DNA of 64,000 bases from Candidatus Borrarchaeum weybense (lineage in GTDB: Archaea > Asgardarchaeota > Sifarchaeia > Borrarchaeales > Borrarchaeaceae), in NCBI GenBank assembly GCA_019057385.1, contig JAHQJS010000004.1:124001-188000 (forward strand). The letters run 5' to 3'. Below the pieces are notes generated by a model. It was not told the origin of the DNA. It saw only the letters and a program-made list of their open reading frames with translations, and did no database searches. Position 1 is the first letter of the stretch; every line of letters begins with the position of its first letter. Shown piece by piece: positions 1 through 9,233 of this stretch. The translations under genes were made by a program, and so were the position numbers.

Positions 1-140
1 TATTGTCTCAAGTGTTAATTTCAGTTTATTAGATGTCATGATTTTCTTAATCTCCTCATTGTCTTTATTCTCTGAGAGACCCATTAAAAAGTAGCAAGAT
101 TAATGATTGTAATTACTCATTAATTATTAAGAATTCCTGC

Positions 141-148
141 ATTATAAG
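141..148 (+). promoter_or_regulatory. Putative TATA box of the RING/ubiquitin-like gene cluster
   Basis: ATTATAAG lies 53 bases before the RING gene ATG. With the usual archaeal distance of about 25 bases from TATA to transcription start, this gives a leader of about 30 bases. It is inferred from sequence only. The 140 bases before it are AT-rich and I see no gene in them. Confidence 0.35.
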
Positions 149-200
149 TTATGCTGAAATGTTATTTTCTGCTTAATATCTAATGAAAGAGAGATAGAAA

Positions 201-584
201 ATGGTAGAGTCTCATTACATTGAACTAATAATAACCGAGAAGCCTGAAGATGACGAAGAAGATTTTCAAGGTGATGGTCTTTACATTACAACAACATTTG
301 ACACGATCTCAAACAATATCGACCATTCAACGAGTGTTTTTGACGGTAATTATTTAATCTTAGAAACAAAATTTGTAGGGTCTTACGATTGGACCGAAGA
401 AGAATTTTGCATGGTCTGTAAATTACCTATAAAGCGTTCAGATAACGCAGAGATTGTTAAATGCCCTTATTGTGGAACTAAAGCTCATAAAAAGCATTTA
501 TTTGAATGGCTGAAAATAAGAAACGCTTGTCCCTTTTGTCGTCGTGAATTATCAAAAAGATCTGTTCTGTATATGGAGTCATAG
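201..584 (+). CDS. Small RING-finger protein, putative ubiquitin E3 ligase
   Basis: A 127-residue protein with an acidic N-terminal half and a C-terminal RING-type zinc domain. Eight possible ligands are visible in four pairs: C70/C73, C88/C91, H96/H99 and C110/C113, followed by the CPFCRR signature typical of RING domains. Small RING proteins of this kind accompany ubiquitin-like genes in Asgard archaea and Caldiarchaeum and are thought to act as E3 ligases. The next two genes encode a ubiquitin-like protein and a JAMM protease, which supports that role. The linker between the first two cysteine pairs is short and the histidines are a pair (H-x2-H), so this is a variant cross-brace. E1 and E2 genes are not seen in the window. 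Confidence 0.85.
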   Translation: MVESHYIELIITEKPEDDEEDFQGDGLYITTTFDTISNNIDHSTSVFDGNYLILETKFVGSYDWTEEEFCMVCKLPIKRSDNAEIVKCPYCGTKAHKKHLFEWLKIRNACPFCRRELSKRSVLYMES

Positions 585-663
585 ATGAACGAAAGAAAAA
601 ATAAGGATGTGGCTCATATTTCTCATGAAATACATTTTGGTTGAATGGAGGTATCGCAAAAAT

Positions 664-903
664 ATGATTGTTCGAGTAGTAAGCGCTATCGGTGGTGGAG
701 TGGTAGACGTAGATGTGCCCGAAACGTCAACTGTAAACGATGTAAAAAGCATTGTATCAAAAGAAAAGAAAATTCCTGCATCTACTGTACTGCTGGTTTT
801 CAGAGGCAGGCAATTGCAGGATAATGAAGTTCTTGCTGAAGCAGGTGTAGGAGCGTACGATAAAGTGTACCTCATTACACGTACTGAGGGTGGAAACATT
901 TAG
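664..903 (+). CDS. Ubiquitin-like protein precursor with GG-Asn-Ile tail
   Basis: A 79-residue beta-grasp protein that aligns by eye with ubiquitin along its whole length, including an F-R-G-R-Q-L-Q-D stretch matching the F-A-G-K-Q-L-E-D region. The lysine equivalent to K48 is therefore arginine here. It ends E-G-G-N-I, so two residues must be removed to expose the conjugating diglycine. The start at 664 is chosen because GGAGG at 647-651 sits 12 bases upstream; an in-frame ATG at 607 lacks such a site and would add a hydrophobic extension unlike ubiquitin. It lies between the RING and JAMM genes, forming a modifier, ligase and protease set. Confidence 0.88.
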   Translation: MIVRVVSAIGGGVVDVDVPETSTVNDVKSIVSKEKKIPASTVLLVFRGRQLQDNEVLAEAGVGAYDKVYLITRTEGGNI

Positions 904-1009
904 TGTAATATTTCCTGTTTTTTATTGACCAAATAACTAGAGATTGTTTTCAATGAATTGTAGTAACCTTTAATGAGTAAAAAACTGCAAATGTCAATAG
1001 GGATTAAAG

Positions 1010-1432
1010 ATGATCATAAAGATCTCTGATAGCACGCTCTGTAAGGCAATAAGGCGAACTTCTGAAGTTTCAACTGAATCAGGTGGAATACTTGTAGGAA
1101 AAATGAAAGACGAAGAACTTCTCATTAATGGATTAGAAACTGGTCAACAGAGCGCCACACATGTTCATGTGACTTTACATGATGAGTTCTTAGTCGAAAC
1201 AGCAACTAAGTATGCTGAAAGAGACGAAAAAATCGTAGGTTGGTATCACTCTCACCCGAAAATGGGGTGTTTTATGTCTAGCACAGATATTGACACTCAA
1301 CGGAGATACCAAGCATTATTTCCCAATGCAGTAGCATTAGTTATAGATCCACAACGCCCAATTTTTCGATTTTATCAGGTAGAGGACTCAAGCTACACAT
1401 CTGTTGAATATGATGTTTTAGAAAACATTTAG
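1010..1432 (+). CDS. JAMM/MPN+ metalloprotease, Rpn11-like deubiquitinase
   Basis: A 140-residue single MPN domain. The full JAMM zinc motif is present: E23 in S-T-E-S-G-G, then H80-S-H82, seven residues, S90, two residues and D93. This is the catalytic signature of Rpn11/AMSH-type isopeptidases. The expected role is cleavage after diglycine, either trimming the neighbouring ubiquitin-like precursor (which ends GG-Asn-Ile) or removing conjugates. It lies about 100 bases after the ubiquitin-like gene on the same strand. It lacks the C-terminal extension of eukaryotic Rpn11, as is usual for archaeal JAMM proteins. Substrate specificity is inferred from context. Confidence 0.88.
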   Translation: MIIKISDSTLCKAIRRTSEVSTESGGILVGKMKDEELLINGLETGQQSATHVHVTLHDEFLVETATKYAERDEKIVGWYHSHPKMGCFMSSTDIDTQRRYQALFPNAVALVIDPQRPIFRFYQVEDSSYTSVEYDVLENI

Positions 1433-1518
1433 CAATTTGATATGTCATAACACATCTGACTTTTCTCTTCTAAATGGAAAAAATAGCTTTTCCTATCAGA
1501 GAATATGGAAATAAGCTA

Positions 1519-2535
1519 TTATTGGCTTTCTTCTTTGTCTTCCCAATCTTTATAGGCATCTGTCTCGGCGACAAAGGCATCAAAAAACTTCTTTACACTG
1601 CCTAAAGTAGACTCAACGGCACGAAGCTCGTGAATATCTTCTCTCATTTTTGCAATTTCTTCATAAAGACCTTTCAAAAGCGATAAGAGTTCTTCTCTAG
1701 ATTTAGTTAAAGCTTCTTTTTCGCCTAAAGAACTTTCTACAAATTTTCTTATTTCTTCGACTGTTGGTTGCATATCCATCAGACTAACGCCCGTTTGAAG
1801 AAGATCCGTCGCTCTTTCAATTTCGATTCTTGCTTTTTCATCTCTTTCATAAAGATCTTGTTTATCAGTTTCAAGTAGTTCCCTTACGTCGCTCTGAAGG
1901 TTTCCAAAGGTTTCTGGGAGGGTTGCAGCGAATTCAGCAAACTCATCCAGTCGATTGAGACGAGACTCAACATTTTGCATAGTCTCATTTATTTTAGAGA
2001 GATTATCATCAATTTTATTAGAAATGGTTGTTGTTATCGTTTCTATTTCATCAAAACCTGTTGCTTTTTTTATGCCTTCACGAATTTCTTTGATGATTTC
2101 ATTTCCTGGAAATTTCATGAGTTCAAGATGTATAGCTTCTACAGTCTCTTGTCGCGCAAATCCCTCCATTTTTTCTGATAATGGGCTGATATCAGGTGAT
2201 TGGACATCTGTTCGATTAGCAAAAGACTCTAAAGCCGTTTTAATCTCATTAATGACTTCTGAAGAAATACCGCTTGATTCTGCTTGAGTTGGTACATTAA
2301 CACTTTCAATTTTTTCAAGGATTTCAATAAGCGTATTTTCATGTGCCATTTCAGCACCCAGAGTGTTAATTAACTCTTTAATAGGCTCGATATCTAATTT
2401 TGCTTTTATTTCTTGCTTAGGGGCATTGCCTAAGAGCTGTACAAGATTAAATTTTATTTCTTCCAAAGAATCATTGATTGAATTAAGTTGTTCATTAATT
2501 TCATCGTCTTTTTTCTTTTTTGACAAGATTGACAC
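1519..2535 (-). CDS. Long coiled-coil protein of unknown function
   Basis: A 338-residue, highly charged, mostly helical protein with heptad-like stretches over most of its length. It begins with a lysine-rich segment and ends with an acidic tail. I recognise no catalytic motif, signal peptide or membrane segment. It lies on the opposite strand between the ubiquitin-like cluster and the ESCRT-I/II genes. It is not an obvious ESCRT-III protein: it is longer than the usual 200-240 residues and I cannot see the basic helix 1/acidic C-terminus layout with an MIM. GTG at 2535 is the start chosen; TTG at 2526 is an alternative. A scaffold role near ESCRT is only a guess from position. Confidence 0.7.
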   Translation of the reverse strand: MSILSKKKKDDEINEQLNSINDSLEEIKFNLVQLLGNAPKQEIKAKLDIEPIKELINTLGAEMAHENTLIEILEKIESVNVPTQAESSGISSEVINEIKTALESFANRTDVQSPDISPLSEKMEGFARQETVEAIHLELMKFPGNEIIKEIREGIKKATGFDEIETITTTISNKIDDNLSKINETMQNVESRLNRLDEFAEFAATLPETFGNLQSDVRELLETDKQDLYERDEKARIEIERATDLLQTGVSLMDMQPTVEEIRKFVESSLGEKEALTKSREELLSLLKGLYEEIAKMREDIHELRAVESTLGSVKKFFDAFVAETDAYKDWEDKEESQ

Positions 2536-2829
2536 CCTGTTTTTTCGTGAAGTTACATTAACGTGATTTATTCTGAAAACAAATTTGCTTTAGTAAGTAT
2601 TGACACTATGATAAATAAAATTATTTCTCCTTTAGATTTTGTTAGGGGGATTTAATATGCATCAAAGCATTATTCTATGGTTAAAAAACTGCAAAATTGA
2701 CAAACGCCAATTTATTCCATGAAACAGATTGTTGGAAAGATAACATTAATGTAGTATTGGGTGAATTAATAATATGAAACCTTATTAATCATCGTAAAAC
2801 TTCTGAAATTTCGTTAGGAGGTTAACTTA

Positions 2830-3567
2830 GTGATTAACGCTGATTTTATACTCGCTCGCGAAACACAGTTGATGTATCAACGTGCAAAAGAGTTTAACCC
2901 AGTTAATGGTAACCTAAGACATTGGAGAGGTTTTCTGCCTGGCCGTGGATCGTATATTGGCTCAAAATTTGAAATTGATATTTATATCCCTTATGAGTTT
3001 CCGAGAAAACCTCCAGACGTCTGGATAAGGAATGTGAAGCATCCCAACGTAGATGCGCAAGGAAAATTGCATATGAAGATACTGGAACACGGTTGGCGTG
3101 GTGATTTTCATATTTATCACGTGGTCAATTCATTCAAAGGTTTATTTGCTAGAGCTCCCCTTGTTCCGGTAGGCGTAAAACCACCCCCGCCTTCTACTAA
3201 ACTTGTAGAAGAAACAGAAAAATTCAAACGACAGTCAGATGTCCTAGAAAGTGAGGTCGAACGACTTCAGGGAGTTATAATGAACAAAGATGATGAACTT
3301 GTACGATTAAAAGCAAGAATGACCGTTCATAACCTTCCTGAAACTGGAGAAGTTCGTAAAGAAGAAGTAATTCATACCTCAGCAACTACCGAAACTCTGC
3401 AGATGGACTTAGAGAGCGAAAAGATTGCAGTTGTTGATCTTATTGAAAATTTGGAGGAGAAGTTCAGAGAAGGAGAAATTGCGGCAGTTGAATATAGCAA
3501 ACTCTATAAGCGGTATTCCAAAGAGCTCTATCTCCTTAACAAGAAAATAGAGGAATCAAAAAAATAG
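2830..3567 (+). CDS. vps23: ESCRT-I subunit Vps23/TSG101-like (UEV, coiled coil, steadiness box)
   Basis: A 245-residue protein with three parts. Residues 1-115 form a UEV domain, an E2-like fold with Y-E-F-P-R-K-P-P and H-P-N-V segments. The catalytic cysteine position of E2 enzymes (in G-x-I-C-L) reads G-K-L-H-M, with H81, so it should bind but not transfer ubiquitin. A proline-rich linker (about 118-121) and coiled coil (about 125-165) follow. Residues 190-245 resemble the steadiness box that anchors Vps23 in the ESCRT-I core. The start is GTG with AGGAGG seven bases upstream. The next gene is Vps28, the natural core partner. This gives a complete membrane-remodelling adaptor layout for ubiquitinated cargo. 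Confidence 0.88.
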   Translation: MINADFILARETQLMYQRAKEFNPVNGNLRHWRGFLPGRGSYIGSKFEIDIYIPYEFPRKPPDVWIRNVKHPNVDAQGKLHMKILEHGWRGDFHIYHVVNSFKGLFARAPLVPVGVKPPPPSTKLVEETEKFKRQSDVLESEVERLQGVIMNKDDELVRLKARMTVHNLPETGEVRKEEVIHTSATTETLQMDLESEKIAVVDLIENLEEKFREGEIAAVEYSKLYKRYSKELYLLNKKIEESKK

Positions 3568-3603
3568 AATATGACATGAGCGAAATCTAATGGAGGATTC
3601 TGC

Positions 3604-4239
3604 ATGGCACGCGAAAAAGATCAGGTAGAACTTGAAGCCGAACTATTTGCAACAATTGCAACGTTAGATACACTCACCAAAAGTCTCATTGAGGGAGATT
3701 TAGATCCCACCCTCTATAAACGCCAACTGAGATCTCTGATGAGAGACGCATTTAAAGCACGTATAAAATTGGACACACTGAATTTCAGTCTGGACACATT
3801 CATAAAAAAGGAGCAGATTATTGAAAAATTCCCTTATGGAGCAGAACGTTTACGTGTTGCTGAGGGCGATATACCTTCTATGCCGGCCACTGGTAAAGGT
3901 TCCATCGACACAATAGGTCCTTCTTTCGTCTCTGTTTCCAACATAGCTGCTAAGACAGCAGATGTAGTAGCCGATATGATTGAACTGATTGATCTTGCAA
4001 AACTCCGAAGTGTTGCTAGGATTGACCTTATTGTTCCTAATCTTGATGACATACTCCTGCTACTTGAGAATTTCCCAGGATTCGGTAAGGACTATTGGGC
4101 ATATGTAGAAATCGAGCGATGGCGTGATAATCTTAAGAAAGAGTCTCCTGATAAAATAATAGATGAAGAAATGGCCAAAAATTTGGAATATAATGCTGTC
4201 CGTTGGTTAAATGATTTTCGGAGACGCTTAAGAGAATAA
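3604..4239 (+). CDS. vps28: ESCRT-I subunit Vps28-like
   Basis: A 211-residue helical protein. The N-terminal 80 residues align by eye with the Vps28 core domain, including E-L-F-A-T-I-A-T-L-D-T-L and F-P-Y-G-A-E-R-L. Residues of about 115-211 match the Vps28 C-terminal four-helix bundle, including a P-N-L-D-D-I-L-L-L-L-E segment and a W-x-x-x-L helix. In eukaryotes the N-terminal part assembles with Vps23 and the C-terminal bundle recruits ESCRT-II. Both partners are the adjacent genes here: Vps23 ends 36 bases upstream and a Vps22/36-like gene begins 25 bases downstream. GGAGG lies just upstream of the ATG. Confidence 0.85.
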   Translation: MAREKDQVELEAELFATIATLDTLTKSLIEGDLDPTLYKRQLRSLMRDAFKARIKLDTLNFSLDTFIKKEQIIEKFPYGAERLRVAEGDIPSMPATGKGSIDTIGPSFVSVSNIAAKTADVVADMIELIDLAKLRSVARIDLIVPNLDDILLLLENFPGFGKDYWAYVEIERWRDNLKKESPDKIIDEEMAKNLEYNAVRWLNDFRRRLRE

Positions 4240-4264
4240 TCTTTGTTGTATGAGGTGTCCGAGC

Positions 4265-4987
4265 ATGGGATTACATGATATCGAGAAAAAGTTGAAACTC
4301 GAGCGAGATTTTAGGAAGAAAGGCACGGAACTCTTTTTTGCAGATTTGGGTAAGATGCTTACGTCTTTAAAAGAACTCCGAGGCGAACTAAAAAAGTTTG
4401 AGAAAAAATATGCCAAGGAACTGAAAACTATACCTTCATACAGAGAGAAAGTTGTACGTATGCGTGAAGAATTAGGATTGCCTTTAGAAATAGGTGTTTA
4501 TGAAGAAAAAGGTAAACCTAGATTGTTTGGTAAAGATAAATACTATGATAAACTTGGGCTAGAGGCCCTTGATATTCTTCAAAAACACAAAGAGACTTCT
4601 GGAGGCATTATAAGCCTTGCAGAGATAGTTTTGTTGGTAAATAAAGAAACTCCAGGAGTTACTATAAGCCCTGATGATATAAATAAAGCGTTAAAGCGTC
4701 TGGAAAAGGCAGATCTCGTAAATATATTTGAACTTAAATCTTCAGATGTAAAAATCGTTGAATTCATTCCAGTGGGCTTGAGCAGCGATCAGAACGAAGT
4801 ACTTGAACTGGCTAGTATCAATGGTTGGACAACTCTCGAAGAGGTCATGATGGAAAAAGGATGGTCTAAAGAAAGATCTGAAAGAGTTCTTAAAGCTTTT
4901 AAGGACGGCGGAATTGCTCGAATTGATTCAAGTTACGCAAGGGGTACAAGATATTATTTTCCTGGTTTAGGCGGCAGTTCATCATAA
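4265..4987 (+). CDS. ESCRT-II subunit Vps22/Vps36-like (EAP30 domain)
   Basis: A 240-residue protein with an N-terminal helical hairpin (about 1-60) followed by two winged-helix modules, the layout of the EAP30/SNF8 family. The opening M-G-L-H-D-I-E-K-K-L is typical of EAP30 N-termini. It should pair with Vps25, whose gene lies about 4.2 kb downstream on the other strand. The start at 4265 is preferred over ATG 4250 because TGAGGTG lies seven bases upstream. Only one Vps22/36-type gene is present, so it may serve both eukaryotic positions, as proposed for Asgard ESCRT-II. Glycines and serines close the C-terminus. Confidence 0.82.
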   Translation: MGLHDIEKKLKLERDFRKKGTELFFADLGKMLTSLKELRGELKKFEKKYAKELKTIPSYREKVVRMREELGLPLEIGVYEEKGKPRLFGKDKYYDKLGLEALDILQKHKETSGGIISLAEIVLLVNKETPGVTISPDDINKALKRLEKADLVNIFELKSSDVKIVEFIPVGLSSDQNEVLELASINGWTTLEEVMMEKGWSKERSERVLKAFKDGGIARIDSSYARGTRYYFPGLGGSSS

Positions 4988-5203
4988 TTAATTTTACCTT
5001 TTTTTAGTCTGACAGGCTACTATGCCCCTTATTGATGTTTTAAATAATATGGAGTACGATATTCCCTTAATAGGTCCCCTTCAAAATGCACTAATCTAAC
5101 CAACCTAAATGCCTTTAACTATAGTAATAAAAAATGAAAACTATCTGAACACTGATAAAGGCTTCGTTTCTGCTGTATAATCGAGACTACTGCTAAATTT
5201 GCG

Positions 5204-7990
5204 GTGAAAAAAGTGAGCGATATGTTAACTGAGAAGAAATTTCACTTGATGACCGTTGAAGAAACATATAACACTTTAGGATCAAAAGATGATGGTATTA
5301 GCAATAATGAGGCAAAGGTACGTCTCGAAAAATATGGACTGAATGAGATTCAAGAAGCTGAAAAAACAAGTCTCATTAAACTTTTTTTTGCTCAATTCAA
5401 ATCATTTCTTGTTTTGATCTTAGTCGCAGCTGTAGTTATTTCATTTGTTTCTTCAATTTTCTTTGGAGGAGAGATTTTTGAATCTATAGCGATTTTTGTG
5501 ATTGTTTTTGCCAACGCAGTTTTAGGGTTTGTACAAGAATACCGTGCTGAGAAAGCAATTGAAGCATTGAAACAGATTGCAGCACCAGAAGCATTGGTTT
5601 TCCGAAATGGCATCGCGATGCGAATCCCTTCAAGAGAATTAGTTCATGGTGATATTGTTCTTCTTGAAACTGGTAATAAAGTTCCTGCTGATGTACGCTT
5701 AATAGAAGCTATTAATCTCACAATAGAAGAAGCATCACTTACTGGAGAATCTGTTCCTGTTCATAAAATTGTTCAACCTCTTGAAACGGATGTTTTGCTT
5801 GCAGATCGTAAAAATATGGCGTATTCTGGCACTACTGTTGCATACGGACGAGGAAAAGGATTGGTCATTGCTACAGGAATGACTACAGAACTAGGCAAAA
5901 TAGCTCAATTAATTCAAACAGCAGAAGACGAACAAACACCACTACAAAAACGATTAGATGTTGTAGGCAAATGGCTTGGTATTGGCTGTATTATAGCAGC
6001 CGCGATCGTTGCATTGACGGGATTAATTCGTGCACCTGCCATTACGCAACTTTTTCTAGTAGAACTGTTTCTTTGGAGTGTTAGTATAGCTGTAGCTGGA
6101 GTTCCTGAAGCTCTTCCAGCAGTTGTGGTCATAGCACTAACTGTTGGTGTACAGAGAATGGCGAAAAGGAACTCAATTGTAAGGAGATTACCAGTGGTGG
6201 AGACCCTAGGCAGTACGTCCGTTATTTGTACTGATAAAACTGGTACACTTACCAAAAATGAAATGACTGTTTCTAAGTTGTATACTAATTCAAAAATTAT
6301 AGATGTTACTGGTTCTGGCTACTCCCCAAAAGGCGAATTTTTCTTAAAAGGAACAAATATTGATCCGCTAAAAAATTCCGATTTAAAACTCCTCCTTCAA
6401 GTTGGAACTTTGTGTAATGATGCCCATTTACAGATCAATGCTTCAATGAAAGAGAAAAATCCCTCAACTGATGACTTAGAGTTATTTGGAGATCCAACTG
6501 AAGGTTCTTTAATTGTTGCAGCAGCAAAGGCTGGTATTACCCATGAAGAACTAAAAGAAGAAAATCCGAGGATATGGGAGATCCCTTTCACATCAGAAAC
6601 CAAATTCATGGCAACAGTTCATGCAACAAATCATGAAACCCTATTTGTTGGTGTAAAGGGAGCACCTGAGACCATATTGTATCTATGCAAGAACATTCTT
6701 GAGGACGACAAAATTATTCCCTTAACCAATGAAAAAAGGGAAGAAATTAGTAACGTTAATTTAGATATGGGTGCTCAAGCCCTTCGCGTTTTAGGAATGG
6801 CTTATCGCGAAATTCAAGATACCAAAATGGAACTTACTGAGGAGACTGTTTTAAAGGACTTAGTGTTCGTTGGCTTGCAAGGGATGATAGATCCTCCACG
6901 AGAAGAAGTCATTAGAGCTGTGGAGAGAACGAAATCTGCATGTATTCGCACTGTAATGATTACTGGAGACCAAAAACTCACCGCGACAACAATAGCAAAA
7001 GAAATCGGAATTCTTGAAAAAGGGGACTTAGTTCTTACAGGAAAAGAACTTGAACAAATGGATGAAACAGAGTTTAATGAAATCGTCGATAAGGTATCCG
7101 TTTATGCGCGTGTGTCACCTGAAAACAAGAACAAAATTGTCAATGCATGGAGGGAGAAGGGTCATATCACTGCCATGACGGGTGACGGAATTAACGATGC
7201 TCCTGCTCTGAAAAGGGCAGATATTGGCATAGCCATGGGAATTACGGGCACAGATGTAGCTAAAGAAGCTAGTGATATGATTCTCACTGATGACAACTTT
7301 GCTACAATTGTAGCTGCAGTGGAAGAAGGAAGGGGAATTTTCGATAATATAAAAAAATATCTTTCATATCTTTTACGAGGCAATGTTGGCGAAATCCTTC
7401 TACTTTTCATAGCCGCAAGTTTCTTGGCACTTCCAATTCCATTATTGGCGATTCAAATCTTATGGATAAACCTTGTAACAGATGGTTTTCCCGCTGTAGC
7501 CTTAGGCGTCGATCCTAACGAACCTGATATACTTGACCGTCCGCCAAGAGATCCCAATGAAAGTGTGTTTGATACGAGGATACGTCTGTTTGTTGTGGGG
7601 ATGGCGACACTGATGGTAGCTACTACTTTGCCTCTATATTGGTGGATGATTAATACAGGTGCTTCAGTCGAATACGCAAGAACTATGATATTCAGTCTTG
7701 TAGTGGCGTTCGAACTATGGAGTGCCTTTGCAGCTCGCTCTGAAAAATATTCTCTTTTTAAGATTGGACCACTCACGAACAAATGGCTTGTTATTGCAGT
7801 AGTCTCTTCCATTGCTCTACAAATAGTAGTTGTGTACGTTCCATTTCTCCAACCAGTCTTTCACACAGTGCCTTTATCCCTGATGGACTGGGTACTCATC
7901 ATTCTCCTCAGTTCCACCGCACTTATTAGCGTAGAGATCGCAAAATTCCTCAAACCTTATGAACAATTTGTCTGTGAAACTCCACCATAA
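5204..7990 (+). CDS. P-type Ca2+-transporting ATPase (type II, SERCA/PMCA-like)
   Basis: A 928-residue membrane pump of full family length. It shows the actuator T-G-E-S loop (about residue 179), the phosphorylated D344 in D-K-T-G-T-L-T, and T-G-D-G-I-N-D-A-P near residue 660. Ion-site motifs resemble Ca2+ pumps: P-E-A-L-P in M4, N-V-G-E in M5 and N-L-V-T-D-G in M6. An N-terminal cation-ATPase domain precedes the first membrane pair. This supports Ca2+ (possibly Mn2+) export rather than Na+/K+ or H+ transport. The start is GTG 5204; GTG 5213 and ATG 5222 are in-frame alternatives. It stands alone between ESCRT genes, and any link to membrane remodelling is speculative. Confidence 0.93.
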   Translation: MKKVSDMLTEKKFHLMTVEETYNTLGSKDDGISNNEAKVRLEKYGLNEIQEAEKTSLIKLFFAQFKSFLVLILVAAVVISFVSSIFFGGEIFESIAIFVIVFANAVLGFVQEYRAEKAIEALKQIAAPEALVFRNGIAMRIPSRELVHGDIVLLETGNKVPADVRLIEAINLTIEEASLTGESVPVHKIVQPLETDVLLADRKNMAYSGTTVAYGRGKGLVIATGMTTELGKIAQLIQTAEDEQTPLQKRLDVVGKWLGIGCIIAAAIVALTGLIRAPAITQLFLVELFLWSVSIAVAGVPEALPAVVVIALTVGVQRMAKRNSIVRRLPVVETLGSTSVICTDKTGTLTKNEMTVSKLYTNSKIIDVTGSGYSPKGEFFLKGTNIDPLKNSDLKLLLQVGTLCNDAHLQINASMKEKNPSTDDLELFGDPTEGSLIVAAAKAGITHEELKEENPRIWEIPFTSETKFMATVHATNHETLFVGVKGAPETILYLCKNILEDDKIIPLTNEKREEISNVNLDMGAQALRVLGMAYREIQDTKMELTEETVLKDLVFVGLQGMIDPPREEVIRAVERTKSACIRTVMITGDQKLTATTIAKEIGILEKGDLVLTGKELEQMDETEFNEIVDKVSVYARVSPENKNKIVNAWREKGHITAMTGDGINDAPALKRADIGIAMGITGTDVAKEASDMILTDDNFATIVAAVEEGRGIFDNIKKYLSYLLRGNVGEILLLFIAASFLALPIPLLAIQILWINLVTDGFPAVALGVDPNEPDILDRPPRDPNESVFDTRIRLFVVGMATLMVATTLPLYWWMINTGASVEYARTMIFSLVVAFELWSAFAARSEKYSLFKIGPLTNKWLVIAVVSSIALQIVVVYVPFLQPVFHTVPLSLMDWVLIILLSSTALISVEIAKFLKPYEQFVCETPP

Positions 7991-8026
7991 AAAATTAAAT
8001 TAAAAGAACATAGAGTCTTTTACAAT

Positions 8027-9112
8027 TCAATTATACCTTTTCTTAAACAATTTTTTTCTAAAAACAAAGACTAGAGTTCCAAAAAGAACTATTACACCAC
8101 TTACTATCAGAATTGACAGAATTAAATTAGATGACATAGGATCCAGTTCAAGTTTTTCTAAATAGTACTCCATGGTTCGCCCAACTTTACTTAGACTTTC
8201 TCGGTCTACATTTTCTATAGTATCATTTGTTGTATGATGCCATTTGAAGAAATCGTATCCATCCTTACTCCTTTGTTGGATTATATCCACGGCTGGAATT
8301 CCAGCGTTGATGAAGGGGCGATGGTCATCTATTATCGACGATCCTGTCTGGTCTAAAAAATTCTCGCCGTAACCGAGTTCATTTGCCAAATCCCAAATCT
8401 TATTTGTTTGCTGGGAATCAGAAGAGCTTTCTTTGTGCAAATTCAAATTATAATCTCCCACGATATCTAAAATCACCGCTAATTTCATTCGATTTTTATC
8501 TGAATCAGAGAGACTTTTGACAAAATAAGTGCTTCCAATAATCCACCCACTCTGTCCACCTTTCCAACCAGAAATGCCTCCTTGGTCTTCTGCGTCGAAT
8601 AGAACTATCCAAACTTCATATCCTTCCGGGATAGATACGGTTCTTGCCAGTTCTAACAAAACCACAACCCCTGACCCGCCGTCATTTATTCCTGGAACTG
8701 GATCTTTGCGTTTAGTTCTATCGGGATCCTTATCAGCCCACGCTCTGGCATCATAATGTGCTCCTAGAACTATGATTCCCTTGGAATTATCATTTTGGTT
8801 AGATTTTTTGGCGATTAAATTATTGAGTGTGATGCTTGGACCGCTATGTGCCCAACTTTGAATTTCTACACTCCATAACGAATTTTCCAGTGTTTTTTTT
8901 GCATATGCTAGAAAATCTTGGCTGTTTTCACTTCCCGGAAGAAGAGGCGCCAACTGATCATATTTTTTAAGATGCTTAAATGCTACACCTGTATCAAATT
9001 CCAGATCAGGTTGACTTAATGCCTGTAACTGTTGAGTTTGGAAAGGGCAAATGATCGTACAGACTATCAGAAACGCAATACCGAAAGTCTGGAATTTGGA
9101 ATTAAAATACAA
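8027..9112 (-). CDS. Membrane-anchored extracellular M28 family peptidase (glutaminyl-cyclase-like)
   Basis: A 361-residue protein with an N-terminal hydrophobic export signal and a C-terminal membrane helix followed by a basic tail, so the catalytic domain should face outside. Zinc-ligand motifs of M28 peptidases are visible: G-A-H-Y-D-A-R, G-I-N-D-G-G-S-G, F-D-A-E-D-Q-G, I-L-D-I-V-G-D and W-H-H-T-T-N-D-T. The A-D-K-D-P segment and spacing also recall glutaminyl-peptide cyclotransferases, so aminopeptidase or cyclase activity remains open. The start is a TTG at 9112 with GGTGG five bases upstream; a TTG at 9127 would add five residues. It is convergent with the P-ATPase. Confidence 0.82.
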   Translation of the reverse strand: MYFNSKFQTFGIAFLIVCTIICPFQTQQLQALSQPDLEFDTGVAFKHLKKYDQLAPLLPGSENSQDFLAYAKKTLENSLWSVEIQSWAHSGPSITLNNLIAKKSNQNDNSKGIIVLGAHYDARAWADKDPDRTKRKDPVPGINDGGSGVVVLLELARTVSIPEGYEVWIVLFDAEDQGGISGWKGGQSGWIIGSTYFVKSLSDSDKNRMKLAVILDIVGDYNLNLHKESSSDSQQTNKIWDLANELGYGENFLDQTGSSIIDDHRPFINAGIPAVDIIQQRSKDGYDFFKWHHTTNDTIENVDRESLSKVGRTMEYYLEKLELDPMSSNLILSILIVSGVIVLFGTLVFVFRKKLFKKRYN

Positions 9113-9233
9113 AAAACCACCAAACAAGCAATTAATAGAATATTTGAAAGATTTTATTATTTGTAGATTTATGAAATCAAAAGCCTTTTTCTTTCAATTT
9201 GCGGGAAACTCTTGATATAACAGATTGCTTCTT

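Noticed and set aside
607..663. Longer N-terminus for the ubiquitin-like protein
   Set aside because: The extra 19 residues are hydrophobic, unlike ubiquitin, and the good SD lies directly before ATG 664.
2830..3567. Active E2 conjugating enzyme
   Set aside because: The catalytic cysteine position is histidine, and a coiled coil with steadiness box follows, so this is Vps23.
3604..4239. ESCRT-III (Snf7/CdvB) identity for the gene after Vps23
   Set aside because: Both halves match Vps28 domains, and the charge layout of ESCRT-III is missing.
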